Shown: positions 26,057-34,704 of the stretch, piece after piece | How positions within the stretch are numbered: position 1 is the stretch's first letter | How the letters are laid out: each line of letters opens with the position of its first letter | Assembly (NCBI RefSeq): GCF_039538005.1 | Contig: NZ_BAABBO010000019.1 | Coordinates: 67,380-131,379 of the forward strand | DNA from: Allohahella marinimesophila | GTDB lineage: Bacteria; Pseudomonadota; Gammaproteobacteria; Pseudomonadales; Oleiphilaceae | Length of the DNA stretch: 64,000 nt | Reading direction: 5' to 3' | Made by a program: the position numbers and the translations under genes | Notes under the pieces: generated by a model | What the model was told of the DNA's origin: nothing | Seen by the model: only the letters and a program-made list of their open reading frames with translations | Databases searched by the model: none

Positions 26057-26563
26057 ATGAGAATTGGCCACGGCTACGACGTCCATGCATTTGACGGTGA
26101 TGCCGAAGCACTATCCCATAGCGATACGTCCGCAAGCATAGTCATAGGCGGGGTTCATATACCGGCCCGACGCCGCCTGCTAGCGCATTCAGATGGTGAC
26201 GTACTCATTCACGCGATCTGCGACGCCTTGCTTGGCGCGGCGGGTCTTGGTGATATCGGCCGTCATTTCCCAGATACCGATCCCGACTACGAGAATGCCG
26301 ATAGCCGGGAACTCTTGCGAACGGTGATAGCCCGTCTGCGGGATATCGGTTTCTGTGTGGGTAATATAGATTCCACTATCGTCGCGCAGGCGCCGAGAAT
26401 GGCCGAACACGTCTCGCAGATGCAGCGAAATATCGCTGAGGATTGCGAAGTCAGTCTGTCCTCGGTCAATGTGAAGGCCACCACGACCGAAAAGCTTGGC
26501 TTCGTTGGGCGCCAGGAAGGCATAGCCTGCCATGCAGTTGCCCTGATCGAGTCGCTCTCCTGA
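26057..26563 (+). CDS. ispF: 2-C-methyl-D-erythritol 2,4-cyclodiphosphate synthase
   Basis: Cyclises CDP-methylerythritol 2-phosphate with release of CMP. The 168-residue protein begins MRIGHGYDVHAF with the zinc ligands Asp8 and His10, has LLAHSDGDVLIHA containing the third ligand, DIGRHFPDTD, and the C-terminal ATTTEKLGFVGRQEGIACHA. Residues 14-30 form a slightly longer loop than in E. coli (159 residues). The stop codon overlaps the truD ATG by one base (TGATG), indicating coupling. Confidence 0.96.
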   Translation: MRIGHGYDVHAFDGDAEALSHSDTSASIVIGGVHIPARRRLLAHSDGDVLIHAICDALLGAAGLGDIGRHFPDTDPDYENADSRELLRTVIARLRDIGFCVGNIDSTIVAQAPRMAEHVSQMQRNIAEDCEVSLSSVNVKATTTEKLGFVGRQEGIACHAVALIESLS

Positions 26564-27678
26564 TGCCGTCACCCGAAAAGCTGGCGGATGATCTTGCACG
26601 CATAGATCGATATATTTGCCCTCCAAAATACGCTACTCCGCCTTTGGAAGCCCACTGGAAAATCGTGCCTGAAGATTTCATTGTCGAGGAACGCTGGCAG
26701 CCGGAGACGGAAGAGGGTGAGCACCACCTGCTAAAGGTGCGGAAGCGCCTGCAGAACACTCAGTGGGTCGCCGACAGTATCGCCGCATTCGCTGGCGTTA
26801 GGCAGGTAGATGTCGGGTTCTTTGGTTTGAAAGACAGGCAGGCGGTCACCAGTCAGTGGTTTTCGATCTACCTGGGCAAGCGCGATGCGCCGGACTGGCG
26901 AGACTGGGCACTTGAGGGATGCGAGATACTGCATATCGGTCGATATGCCAAAAAACTTCGCAGGGGTGAGCATGTCGGCAATGACTTCCGCATCACTTTG
27001 AGAGACATTCCCGCCGGCTCGGTGGTCCAGACGGCTGTCGAGGCGGACCTCGAATATTTGCGACTCGAAGGCTTCCCAAACTATTTCGGCAGCCAGCGCT
27101 TCGGTTTCGATCATGGCAACCTGACCCAGTTTGAACTCAATTTCTGCCAACCTGCAGCTGACTCACGCGAAGCTACCCGAGATACCCGCGGCAGGCGTGG
27201 CCGAGGCGGAAAGGGGAAGGGGCGGCGCATCAATCCGATGTATATCAGTGCTGCCAGAGCGCACTTGTTCAATTGTCTGTTGGCGTCGAGGCAGGCCGCT
27301 GGCTTCGCACGAACGCTTGTTGAAGGTGACGAAGCGCTCGCAGCCGATGCATCATCGATGAGTGGCCCGGCAGGCCTCCTTCCGGGTGGTCCGCTCCGTC
27401 ACAATACGCCCGAGGCACCGCTTGCCAGCGAAATTTTTCGTCAACAGGCCTGGGGCGACTATACTGGCTGGCTCGAAGCACTTCATTCCCAGGGTGAGCG
27501 TGATACACCGCGCGCACTGTGGATGACACCTACAGACCTGAGCTGGGACTGGCAAGATGGCGCACTGGTGGTATGCTTCGGACTGCCTCCGGGCGCTTAT
27601 GCGTCTGTGGCGCTTTCCCAGGTCGCTCACTTGATACAGGATGCTCGCCCTCGCAATGAAACTACTTCTTTCCAATGA
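26563..27678 (+). CDS. truD: tRNA pseudouridine(13) synthase
   Basis: Makes pseudouridine at position 13 of tRNA-Glu and related RNAs. The catalytic aspartate lies in GFFGLKDRQAVTSQW, typical of TruD. The N-terminal KIVPEDFIVEE and the later NYFGSQRFG motif are also present. 371 residues (349 in E. coli). A basic Arg/Gly stretch near residue 200 (TRGRRGRGGKGKGRR) sits in the insertion domain and is unusually glycine- and arginine-rich. The start at 26563 overlaps the ispF stop; the 3' end overlaps surE by 23 bases. Confidence 0.94.
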   Translation: MPSPEKLADDLARIDRYICPPKYATPPLEAHWKIVPEDFIVEERWQPETEEGEHHLLKVRKRLQNTQWVADSIAAFAGVRQVDVGFFGLKDRQAVTSQWFSIYLGKRDAPDWRDWALEGCEILHIGRYAKKLRRGEHVGNDFRITLRDIPAGSVVQTAVEADLEYLRLEGFPNYFGSQRFGFDHGNLTQFELNFCQPAADSREATRDTRGRRGRGGKGKGRRINPMYISAARAHLFNCLLASRQAAGFARTLVEGDEALAADASSMSGPAGLLPGGPLRHNTPEAPLASEIFRQQAWGDYTGWLEALHSQGERDTPRALWMTPTDLSWDWQDGALVVCFGLPPGAYASVALSQVAHLIQDARPRNETTSFQ

Positions 27679-28411
27679 TGACGGCGTTTATGCCGCCGGA
27701 CTGGCGGCGATGGCCGACGCACTCGAAGACCTTGCCGAGATTCGGGTCATCGCTCCAGAGCGTGACCACAGCGGTGCGAGCAATTCGCTTACACTGAATC
27801 GCCCACTGATGCTGCAAAAGGCAGCCAATGGCTTTATGTGGGTGGACGGCACGCCGACTGACTGTGTTCACCTCGGTCTCAGCGGCCGCTTCGGTTTCGA
27901 TGCGGATCGTGTGGTCTCAGGCATTAACACCCATGCCAATCTTGGTGATGATGTGCTGTATTCAGGTACCGTAGCTGCAGCCATGGAAGGCCGTTTCCTG
28001 ACTTATCCAGCCATCGCTATTTCGCTGGTAAACGCGGGCAACAATCATTTTGACACCGCCGCTCGCGTCGTGCGTCAACTGCTGGAGAGTCCAAAGAGCC
28101 TGTCGGTGCCACCTCGAACTGTATTGAATATCAACGTGCCCGACGTGCCCTTCCATGACCTTCGGGGCATCCGCATCACCCGGCTTGGTCATCGTGCCAA
28201 AGGCGGAGCGCCTCAGGAGATACTCGACCCTCGCGGTCGCAAGCGCTACTGGCTCGCGCTGGCCGGTGCTGGTGACGATGCTGGCGAAGGTACCGACTTT
28301 GCGGCTATTGAAGCGGGCTACGTGTCCGTCACACCCATACACGCGGATATGACACGGCATGATGCTTTCGAATCTCTGCAGAACTGGATCAGCAGCGTTG
28401 ATCATGACTGA
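27656..28411 (+). CDS. surE: 5'/3'-nucleotidase SurE
   Basis: Metal-dependent survival protein that dephosphorylates nucleoside monophosphates and short polyphosphates. The N-terminus MKLLLSNDDGVYAAGL holds the paired metal-binding aspartates; APERDHSGASNSLT and the GTPTDCVHLG segment are conserved, as are the asparagines in NxGxN-like SGINTHANLGDDVLYSGTV. 251 residues. ATG at 27656 is inside truD; a start five codons earlier is possible. The 3' end overlaps pcm by eight bases. surE-pcm-nlpD-rpoS order is ancestral in the class. Confidence 0.96.
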   Translation: MKLLLSNDDGVYAAGLAAMADALEDLAEIRVIAPERDHSGASNSLTLNRPLMLQKAANGFMWVDGTPTDCVHLGLSGRFGFDADRVVSGINTHANLGDDVLYSGTVAAAMEGRFLTYPAIAISLVNAGNNHFDTAARVVRQLLESPKSLSVPPRTVLNINVPDVPFHDLRGIRITRLGHRAKGGAPQEILDPRGRKRYWLALAGAGDDAGEGTDFAAIEAGYVSVTPIHADMTRHDAFESLQNWISSVDHD

Positions 28412-29150
28412 GCCAACAAAGCGCGGCCCATCGAGCGGTAAGGCCGGGGAAAATTTCAATGGTATCGGTATGACCTCTCTGCGTACCCGGCAGCGACTTA
28501 TTGGGCGCCTGAAAGACAAGGGCATCGCCGATCCGGTCGTGCTGGCTGCCATGGCTGAAGTACCGCGGCACATTTTCGTCGATGAAGCCTTGTCACATCG
28601 CGCGTATGAAGACGCGTCCTTGCCGATCGGTTACAACCAGACACTGAGCCAGCCCTACATCGTCGCCCGAATGACGCAGCTTGTGGTGGCGGCGATTCGT
28701 GATGCGCTGGCCAGTGAAGTCTCCGACACCGTAACGCCACGACGCAGGAAGGTACTGGAAATAGGTACCGGCTCCGGCTACCAGACCGCAGTCCTGGCTC
28801 AGTGTTGCGAAACGGTGTACAGCGTTGAGCGCATATCGGGACTGCTTACCCAGGCCCAGGATCGTTTTCGTCGACTTGGCATGAATAACGTTCATTGCCA
28901 ACTGGCTGATGGCATGCTTGGCTGGCCAGATCGCAGGCAACGTTTCGATGTCATCATTGCTACAGCAGCGCCCGGCGCAGTACCTCAGCCTTTACTCGAT
29001 CAGCTGGTCGATGGCGGAACGCTCATACTGCCTGTCGGCGAAGAGAGGCAGCACCTGACCACGATTCGTCGACAGGGTGATGATTTCGTGAGTACGAAAA
29101 TTGAAGAAGTTCGTTTTGTTCCTTTACTGAGTGGCTTGGTGGGTAGTTGA
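28404..29150 (+). CDS. pcm: Protein-L-isoaspartate O-methyltransferase
   Basis: Repairs isoaspartyl damage in ageing proteins by SAM-dependent methylation. Key segments are VPRHIFVDEAL, the Ser/Thr region LPIGYNQTLSQPYIVARM for substrate binding, and the SAM motif VLEIGTGSGYQTAVLA, with the usual C-terminal LILPVGEERQ. 248 residues, longer than E. coli Pcm (208) because of a 30-residue N-terminal extension. The start at 28404 overlaps surE. The stop overlaps the next ATG by one base (TGATG). Confidence 0.96.
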   Translation: MTEPTKRGPSSGKAGENFNGIGMTSLRTRQRLIGRLKDKGIADPVVLAAMAEVPRHIFVDEALSHRAYEDASLPIGYNQTLSQPYIVARMTQLVVAAIRDALASEVSDTVTPRRRKVLEIGTGSGYQTAVLAQCCETVYSVERISGLLTQAQDRFRRLGMNNVHCQLADGMLGWPDRRQRFDVIIATAAPGAVPQPLLDQLVDGGTLILPVGEERQHLTTIRRQGDDFVSTKIEEVRFVPLLSGLVGS

Positions 29151-30067
29151 TGATAGTGACGTTTCTGAAAGGGATGGCAATGGGCGCTGCAGATGTCATA
29201 CCGGGCGTTTCCGGTGGGACAATTGCTTTTATAACAGGGATTTACCAGAGACTTCTGATCGCGCTAAGCAGTATTGGCCCGGCTTTGTGGCCACTGTTCC
29301 GCAAGGAAGGGTTCACTGCAGTATGGCAGCGCATGGACGGGACCTTTCTACTGTCACTATTTGGAGGCGTGCTAACAAGTATCGTTTTGCTCGCCAGTCT
29401 GATCTCGCACCTGCTGGCCACTTATCCGCATCTACTCTGGGGCTTCTTCTTTGGCCTCATACTGGGATCTGCCATCTTTATTCTGCGAGTCGCCGGGACC
29501 ATTCAGGTCAGACACTGGATTGTACTGATCGTCTCTGCGGTGATGGCGTGGCTGATTACGGATCTGACCCCGGTAAGCATCGAGCCGAACTTTCTAAACC
29601 TGTTCGTTGGTGGTGTGGTGGCTATTTCGGCGATGATATTGCCCGGACTGTCAGGGAGCTTCCTGCTGCTCATGTTCGGTCTCTATCCACCGATCATGGA
29701 CGCTATCAAGACCTTCGATTTTGAAATTCTCAGTATCTTTGCAGCCGGCTGTGTGGTGGGGCTCCTGCTGTTTTCACGCGTGCTGAGCTTCCTGATGGCT
29801 CGTTACTACACCACGCTGATGGTGGCGCTCACGGGGCTCATGCTGGGCGCGCTGAACAAAGTCTGGCCCTGGAAAGAGACCGTGAGTTATCGCACCAACA
29901 GCCATGGTGAGCAGACGCCACTGGTGCAAGTGAATGTTGGCCCAGCCGATTTCGCCTCCGGAAGTGGACTTGATCCACAAATTCTTGCAGTGGTCCTGCT
30001 CGCGCTTGCAGGCGTGGTGCTGATCGTTGTGCTCAATCGCTTCAAGGCGCCAGGCCAATTAAATTAG
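29150..30067 (+). CDS. DUF368 polytopic membrane protein
   Basis: A 305-residue integral membrane protein of the DUF368 family. The hallmark N-terminal FLKGMAMGAADVIPGVSGGTIAF is clear and a second related loop, GVVAISAMILPGLSGSFLLL, occurs at about residues 158-177; the paired PGxSG loops are a feature of an internally duplicated transporter-like fold. Around eight hydrophobic segments are visible. The family has been linked to undecaprenyl-phosphate translocation in some bacteria (PopT), which I mention as family knowledge only. The ATG overlaps the pcm stop, so it sits in the surE-pcm operon; it interrupts the usual pcm-nlpD adjacency. Confidence 0.87.
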   Translation: MIVTFLKGMAMGAADVIPGVSGGTIAFITGIYQRLLIALSSIGPALWPLFRKEGFTAVWQRMDGTFLLSLFGGVLTSIVLLASLISHLLATYPHLLWGFFFGLILGSAIFILRVAGTIQVRHWIVLIVSAVMAWLITDLTPVSIEPNFLNLFVGGVVAISAMILPGLSGSFLLLMFGLYPPIMDAIKTFDFEILSIFAAGCVVGLLLFSRVLSFLMARYYTTLMVALTGLMLGALNKVWPWKETVSYRTNSHGEQTPLVQVNVGPADFASGSGLDPQILAVVLLALAGVVLIVVLNRFKAPGQLN

Positions 30068-30367
30068 CCGCTTATCAACTAGTCTTGGTAGATGGACTCA
30101 ACTTGGTAGGAAGTGGTGTTACCGCTCCTCTCAGAGGCGTTACTGGTGGTAGCATTACCATTGAGATGTTCTTGGAGGACGCGGCTAGAATAATTGAGAA
30201 TATGTCGGCATATTAGTTACTTAGGGCGGGTCATCTCTCGTTCTTTACGCTATTTAGCTATATGGTGTCGGCTTTTACTGCATTTTCAGTTATTAAAAAG
30301 GGTCTTTTGTAGCCTGGAAACTGCCAAATTCTGGCTTCTTTGTAACTGTGTGTATAGGAGATCTGGC
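30068..30367 (+). other. AT-rich gap between DUF368 gene and nlpD
   Basis: Three hundred bases distinctly poorer in GC than either neighbour. No gene can be supported. A reading frame remains open from the DUF368 end to a TAG at 30214-30216 and reads like protein (VDGLNLVGSGVTAPLRGVTG followed by GSITIEMFLEDAARIIENMS), but it has only a TTG at 30085 as start and no ribosome site. It could be a decayed gene or chance. After it come T-rich stretches and no clear terminator. Confidence 0.4.
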
Positions 30368-30442
30368 ATGAACTGTGCTAAGCCAATCGTCGCCTCTCTT
30401 GCTACTGTCTGGGCTTCCCCGGCTGTAGGTACAGATGTCTAG
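30368..30442 (+). CDS. Putative 24-residue leader peptide coupled to nlpD
   Basis: An ATG at 30368, preceded at seven bases by AGGAG (30356-30360), opens a 24-codon frame, MNCAKPIVASLATVWASPAV then GTDV, that stops at 30442. The nlpD ATG (30435) lies inside its last codons, so ribosomes finishing it would end on the nlpD start, which itself has a poor ribosome site. This is the layout of a translationally coupled leader. It could also be a chance frame; there is no homology evidence. Confidence 0.45.
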   Translation: MNCAKPIVASLATVWASPAVGTDV

Positions 30443-31205
30443 GCCGCTCCGCCTCTTTCTCTGCGTTCTCGTCCTTGCGCTCCTGTCCTGTACCTCACCT
30501 GATATCTATCAGGATCCAAGCTTCAACCCGCCAGTTCGTTGGGGTTCCCATCGTGTTCAACCGGGGGAATCGCTCTATTCGATCGCCTGGCGGTATGGGC
30601 GAGATTTTCGTGAGCTTGCCGCCGAGAACGATATCGCTGCGCCTTACAAAGTGTACCCCGACCAGCTCATAACGCTTGAAGATACCGGCGCCTGGAAGCC
30701 GAGTTCCACTGTGTCTTCAAAACCCCGCGCTCAACAGCCTGTTAAAAAGCCCCCGCAAAGGCCTGTTTCCATTGCCAGTAACAAAAAAACACAAACCGCC
30801 AAACCCGCAATTACCAAACATACTGGTAAAGCACCTGCACTGTGGAGGTGGCCACACGCTGGCCCAATTATTGAAGGTTTCAGCAATGCAGGCTATGGGA
30901 GCAAGGGGCTCGACATAGCAGGCAAAGAGGGCGATCCGGTAGTCGCCGCTGCAGCGGGAGAAGTGGTTTACGCAGGCAGTGGGTTACTCGGCTACGGGCG
31001 GCTCGTGATCATAACGCACAATGAAGAGTTTCTGAGTGCCTACGCTCATAACAGCAAGATACTGGTGGCTGAGGGTGGCACAGTGAAGGCAGGCGATCCC
31101 ATCGCAGAGATGGGGTCATCCGGAACCAACCGCGTCAAGCTGCACTTTGAAGTCCGCAAGCGAGGCGTCCCGGTCGACCCGATGGCTTATCTGCCCAAAC
31201 GTTGA
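30435..31205 (+). CDS. nlpD: Murein hydrolase activator NlpD, lipoprotein
   Basis: Outer-membrane lipoprotein that activates the amidase AmiC at division. The 256-residue precursor has a signal peptide with lipobox LALLSC (Cys19), a LysM peptidoglycan-binding domain (about 40-84, HRVQPGESLYSIAWRYGRD), a Lys/Pro/Gln-rich linker, and a C-terminal LytM/M23 domain (about 140-255). The M23 site is degenerate: the first metal histidine is missing (SNAGYGSKGLDIAG), as expected for an activator rather than an enzyme. In this class the rpoS promoter usually lies within nlpD. rpoS follows after 180 bases. Confidence 0.92.
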   Translation: MSRPLRLFLCVLVLALLSCTSPDIYQDPSFNPPVRWGSHRVQPGESLYSIAWRYGRDFRELAAENDIAAPYKVYPDQLITLEDTGAWKPSSTVSSKPRAQQPVKKPPQRPVSIASNKKTQTAKPAITKHTGKAPALWRWPHAGPIIEGFSNAGYGSKGLDIAGKEGDPVVAAAAGEVVYAGSGLLGYGRLVIITHNEEFLSAYAHNSKILVAEGGTVKAGDPIAEMGSSGTNRVKLHFEVRKRGVPVDPMAYLPKR

Positions 31206-31385
31206 ACAGGTGATCCCTGTAAGACATCAGAAAGCCGGAAATTGTGCGCAAGGACTGGATAGTGTTCTGAACAAAATGAGTGTGCGAGCGAGAGGCAACG
31301 AAGAGTGCTCAGCAGCACATCAACAGCAGCGCAAGCCGGCGGCGGTCCCTGATTCGGGGCGCCGGGGCAGACAGAAAAGGTTGGA

Positions 31386-32408
31386 ATGACAATGGCAGCT
31401 AACGCAAAAGTATATGCAGAAGAGAATGCATTCGAGTATGAGACTGCTGAGAAGCAGGAAGACATGGATGCAGGATACGATGCGCAGGATAGCCTTGACG
31501 ACGATAGCGACGATGATTCCTTCGATGAGTTGAAGAACTCCGGTCGATTCAAACTGGCTGATGGGCAATCCTATCGCAACCTTGATGCGACTCAGATCTA
31601 CCTTAACGAGATTGGTTTCTCTCCACTACTTACGCCTGAAGAAGAAGTGCATTTCGCCCGTCTGGCCCGCAAGGGTGATGAGCGCGGTCGTAAGCGGATG
31701 ATAGAAAGCAACCTTCGTCTGGTGGTCAAGATCGCTCGACGATATGTCAATCGTGGTCTGACGCTGCTGGATCTCATTGAGGAAGGCAACCTTGGTCTGA
31801 TTCGTGCGGTCGAGAAGTTCGATCCGGAGCGTGGCTTCCGATTCTCTACCTATGCGACCTGGTGGATTCGTCAGACCATTGAACGCGCCATCATGAACCA
31901 GACCAGAACCATCCGTCTGCCGATTCATGTTGTGAAAGAACTCAATGTATACCTCAGAGCAGCCAGAGAGCTCACTCAAAAGCTCGATCATGAGCCAACG
32001 GCTGAGGATATCGCTGAGTTGCTCGAGCGCCCTGTAAAGGACGTCAAGCGCATGCTGGGCCTCAATGAGCGCGTCACATCTGTCGACTCACCCTTGGCAG
32101 GCAATGCAGACAAGTCGCTGCTCGACACCGTTGCAGATGAAGGCAGTGCAGATCCTGCGCAGGTATTACAGGACAATGACATGAACTCCTGTCTTGATCG
32201 TTGGCTCGACGAGCTGACTGACAAGCAACAGGAGGTGATCTCACGACGCTTCGGTCTCAGAGGCTACCCGATGAGCACTCTGGAAGAAGTCGGCCAGGAA
32301 ATCGGTCTCACCCGTGAACGTGTTCGTCAGATTCAGGTCGAAGCGCTGAAGAGAATGCGCGAGCTGATGGAGAAGGAAGGTCTGTCCGGCGAAACACTGT
32401 TCGGCTAG
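31386..32408 (+). CDS. rpoS: RNA polymerase sigma factor RpoS
   Basis: Stationary-phase and general-stress sigma factor of 340 residues. An acidic N-terminal region (about 1-50, DSLDDDSDDDSFDEL) precedes region 1.2 (DATQIYLNEIGFSPLLTPEEE), region 2 with the -10-binding FRFSTYATWWIRQTIERAI, region 3 and region 4 with the -35 helix-turn-helix LTRERVRQIQVEALKRMRELM. AAAAGG sits five bases from the ATG at 31386; ATG at 31392 is also plausible. The long leader between nlpD and rpoS (180 bases) leaves room for the structured, small-RNA-controlled leader known in enterobacteria, though I cannot show that here. A strong terminator follows. Confidence 0.97.
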   Translation: MTMAANAKVYAEENAFEYETAEKQEDMDAGYDAQDSLDDDSDDDSFDELKNSGRFKLADGQSYRNLDATQIYLNEIGFSPLLTPEEEVHFARLARKGDERGRKRMIESNLRLVVKIARRYVNRGLTLLDLIEEGNLGLIRAVEKFDPERGFRFSTYATWWIRQTIERAIMNQTRTIRLPIHVVKELNVYLRAARELTQKLDHEPTAEDIAELLERPVKDVKRMLGLNERVTSVDSPLAGNADKSLLDTVADEGSADPAQVLQDNDMNSCLDRWLDELTDKQQEVISRRFGLRGYPMSTLEEVGQEIGLTRERVRQIQVEALKRMRELMEKEGLSGETLFG

Positions 32409-32463
32409 TACCAATCTGCCAGATAGGGGTCTACTCAGGTAGGCGCCTGTTGGGAGACAATAG

Positions 32464-32490
32464 AAAGCCCGGTGATTAGCCGGGCTTTTT
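32464..32490 (+). terminator. Intrinsic terminator after rpoS
   Basis: AAAGCCCGG (32464-32472) pairs with CCGGGCTTT (32480-32488) around a seven-base loop and ends in a T run to 32490. It lies between rpoS and the convergent mscS-type gene and probably serves both strands, since the left arm begins with AAA. Confidence 0.85.
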
Positions 32491-32509
32491 AATGTCTGTG
32501 GTTTGGGGG

Positions 32510-33424
32510 CTAATCGCTGGAGCTGCCACCATCTTCGCCGCGCTCATAGTCGTTATCGTTGCTGCCTTTGAGCGATAGCGGCTCCTTGAAGGTCAGTGTG
32601 CGATAAGGGAACGGGATCTCGATACCAGCCTCATCCAGGGCAGATTTGACGGCTTCCACAACCTTGTCTTTTGACCGCCGTATTTCCACAGGTTTGGATC
32701 CGGTCCACCAGGTCACTTCAAAGTCGATACTGCTTGAATTGAAGGCCTGGGCGAAGACCTCGATGGGTCGCTGCTGATCTACGGTGTCAAGACCTTTCAA
32801 TGCGGCTTCCATAACACGGCGGCCTTCCGCCACGTCCTCGCCATAAGCAATACCGACAATGATCGTGACACGTCTGCGCTCCCAGTCGGTGTGTACCGAT
32901 ACAGCATTTTTATAGAGCATGGAGTTGGGCAGCAGAATAAGGTCGCCATCGACCTGGCGTAGATAGGTGTCACGCAGGGTGATTTTCTTGACCTCACCAG
33001 TGATGCCTTCAACTTCAATATAATCGCCAATACGCATCGGTTCACGCAGGAGAATAAGAATGCCTGCGAGAAAATTTTCGAAGATATCCTTGAACGCAAG
33101 CCCGACAGCAATAGAGCCAAGACCGAGGCCGGCCAGCAATTTCGTCGGTGTGAGGTCTGGCATGGCTATCGTGGCGGCTATTAGAATGCCGATCGTCCAG
33201 ACCAGCACACTGACCAGGGACTCAAGGGCAGCTTTCAGCGATGACCGCATATGGGTGCGTGCCAGCACACGGCTATAGACAGAGCCGATCAACCTGTTAG
33301 CAAGCCAGACCAACAGTAGAAAGACAAGCGCTGCGAGGATATTTGGCAGTGTGGCAATGAGACTGGTAGTGAAAGCTTCGATCTGATCTTTGATAATCTT
33401 GAGGGGGGCAACATCAATATTCAT
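32510..33424 (-). CDS. Small-conductance mechanosensitive channel, MscS family
   Basis: Turgor-release channel of 304 residues. Three membrane segments lie at roughly 22-44, 65-88 and 96-128. The pore helix reads GLGLGSIAVGLAFKDIFENFLAGILIL, with the Gly/Ala packing pattern of MscS TM3, followed by the beta domain (IGDYIEVEGITGEV and LILLPNSMLY). The carboxy-terminal cytoplasmic domain ends PFPYRTL. A polar tail of about 20 residues rich in Asp, Gly and Ser completes the protein. Convergent with rpoS; the shared terminator lies between. Confidence 0.92.
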   Translation of the reverse strand: MNIDVAPLKIIKDQIEAFTTSLIATLPNILAALVFLLLVWLANRLIGSVYSRVLARTHMRSSLKAALESLVSVLVWTIGILIAATIAMPDLTPTKLLAGLGLGSIAVGLAFKDIFENFLAGILILLREPMRIGDYIEVEGITGEVKKITLRDTYLRQVDGDLILLPNSMLYKNAVSVHTDWERRRVTIIVGIAYGEDVAEGRRVMEAALKGLDTVDQQRPIEVFAQAFNSSSIDFEVTWWTGSKPVEIRRSKDKVVEAVKSALDEAGIEIPFPYRTLTFKEPLSLKGSNDNDYERGEDGGSSSD

Positions 33425-33503
33425 GGTGGGCCTTGACTGGATATGCCTGGCCTGGCATTAGAGAAGGGGCGTGAGGGCCCGACGGGCCACCACGCCAGCG
33501 AAA

Positions 33504-33710
33504 TCAGCAGTCAGTATCGTCTGCGCCCGCACCTTCCTTGACATCTTCACAGGCGTCTTCGATAGCATTGCCTGTATCAGTGGCTGCATTATCCATGCTC
33601 TCGCCGGCATTTTCTGCTGGGCCGTCTGTATCGCAGGCACTAAGACCTACTGTGAAGACTGCTGCAGTCAGAAGCGTCATGAACCTGGCCATTACCTTAG
33701 AGATTTCCAT
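33504..33710 (-). CDS. Small entericidin-like lipoprotein
   Basis: A 68-residue precursor with a signal peptide and lipobox VGLSAC (cysteine near residue 26), followed by a small, acidic, Ala/Asp-rich mature part containing ESMDNAATDTGNAIEDAC and EDVKEGAGADDTDC. The pattern of N-A-x-x-D-T-G-N-A-I-E-D repeats resembles entericidin-type and related short lipoproteins, whose role in this group is not established. Three cysteines remain in the mature part. I choose ATG at 33710, for which GGAG lies nine bases upstream; an ATG at 33725 is the alternative. It precedes mscS by 79 bases on the same strand and may be cotranscribed. Confidence 0.72.
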   Translation of the reverse strand: MEISKVMARFMTLLTAAVFTVGLSACDTDGPAENAGESMDNAATDTGNAIEDACEDVKEGAGADDTDC

Positions 33711-34078
33711 GCTTGTATGCTCCATTTCTATAATTGATTACAACTTGAGAGCTCTCCACCGATGCCTTGGTTGTGCAGGCTTGGATGTGTCTCCCGGGTA
33801 TCTTACGCCACTTTAGCGGACGTAGATCGTTACATAGGTACTTTTCGCGAGTGGTGGATCCATGACTGGAGTGAGAACTGATCTGCATTTCACCGTTTAA
33901 CATCTTGTTACACTGCCGAGCGCGCCGCAGACTGGCCGGGTCCCGAATTCAGCCAGAGAGCTGGACAGGGATTGCCCATTACAGGCCGGTTGACCAATGC
34001 GGAAAGCTGGGAAGAAAAAGCTACTCAGATACGAGCAGGCTCAACTCTAATAAATATTCATCACGAAGGGATCAAAGA
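33711..34078. other. Divergent intergenic region between lipoprotein and chalcone-isomerase-like gene
   Basis: About 370 bases between two divergent exported-protein genes. I see no gene: open frames here lack ribosome sites and family likeness. It should hold promoters for both sides, but no hexamer pair stood out. The stretch just before the plus-strand gene (34045-34070) is AT-rich, with AATAAATATT followed by the ribosome site GAAGGG. Confidence 0.4.
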
Positions 34079-34654
34079 ATGAACACCATCAAGAATCTGA
34101 TTGCCGGTGCAGCCATTGCGCTCTCGGTCAGCACAATTTCGCAGGCCGCAACAGTAGCCGACGTAGAAATTCCGGACACTATGGAAGCCGCTGGCACTGA
34201 TCTTCGCCTGAATGGCGCTGGCATCCGTGAAAAGTGGTTCTTCAATGTCTACGTTGGAGGCCTTTACCTGCCTGAGTCAATGAACGACGGCGCAGCTGTC
34301 GTGTCTGCAGACAAGCCAATGGCTGTCAAGCTGCACGTGGTATCCGGAATGGTCACCAGCGAAAAGATGAAAGAAGCGACAATGGAAGGTTTCGAAGCCT
34401 CTACAGATGGCAACATGGCGCCACTGCAGAAGGAAATCGACCAGTTCATGAGCGCGTTCGATGAAGAAATTCAGGAAAACGACGTATTCGACCTGGTTTA
34501 TGTGCCAGGCACTGGCATCGAACTGTACAAGAACGAAGAGCTTCTCCAGACCGTCGAGTCTGACATGAAATTCAAGGAAGCTGTATTTGGTATCTGGCTG
34601 TCTGACAAGCCAGCCCAGGAAGATCTGAAAACTGCCATGCTTGGCAAGAAGTAA
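34079..34654 (+). CDS. Exported chalcone isomerase-like domain protein
   Basis: A 191-residue protein with a signal peptide (residues 1-23, ending SQA-A). The mature part matches the bacterial chalcone-isomerase-like family (Chalcone_3 type): RLNGAGIREKWFFNVYVGGLYLP is the diagnostic segment, with DKPMAVKLHVVSGMV and the later DVFDLVYVPGTGIELYKN. Such bacterial members lack flavonoid chemistry and are thought to bind fatty acids or other lipids; the function is not known. AAGGG eight bases upstream supports the ATG at 34079. It is monocistronic, with a bulged hairpin after the stop. Confidence 0.82.
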   Translation: MNTIKNLIAGAAIALSVSTISQAATVADVEIPDTMEAAGTDLRLNGAGIREKWFFNVYVGGLYLPESMNDGAAVVSADKPMAVKLHVVSGMVTSEKMKEATMEGFEASTDGNMAPLQKEIDQFMSAFDEEIQENDVFDLVYVPGTGIELYKNEELLQTVESDMKFKEAVFGIWLSDKPAQEDLKTAMLGKK

Positions 34655-34671
34655 GACGCACTGGTCAGTTG

Positions 34672-34704
34672 AACCGTTGTCGACGTCTCTGCGTCGGCAC
34701 GGTT
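34672..34704. terminator. Hairpin between convergent genes
   Basis: AACCGT-T-GTCGACG (34672-34685) pairs with CGTCGGCACGGTT (34692-34704) as a 13-pair stem with one bulged T (34678), one G-T pair and a six-base loop. It lies between the chalcone-isomerase-like gene and the convergent binding-protein gene and touches the latter's stop codon. T content after the stem is low, so strength is uncertain. Confidence 0.55.

Noticed and set aside
30194..30442. 82-codon open frame before nlpD
   Set aside because: The first two thirds have no ribosome site and odd composition; only the last 24 codons, behind a strong ribosome site, are kept as a possible leader peptide.
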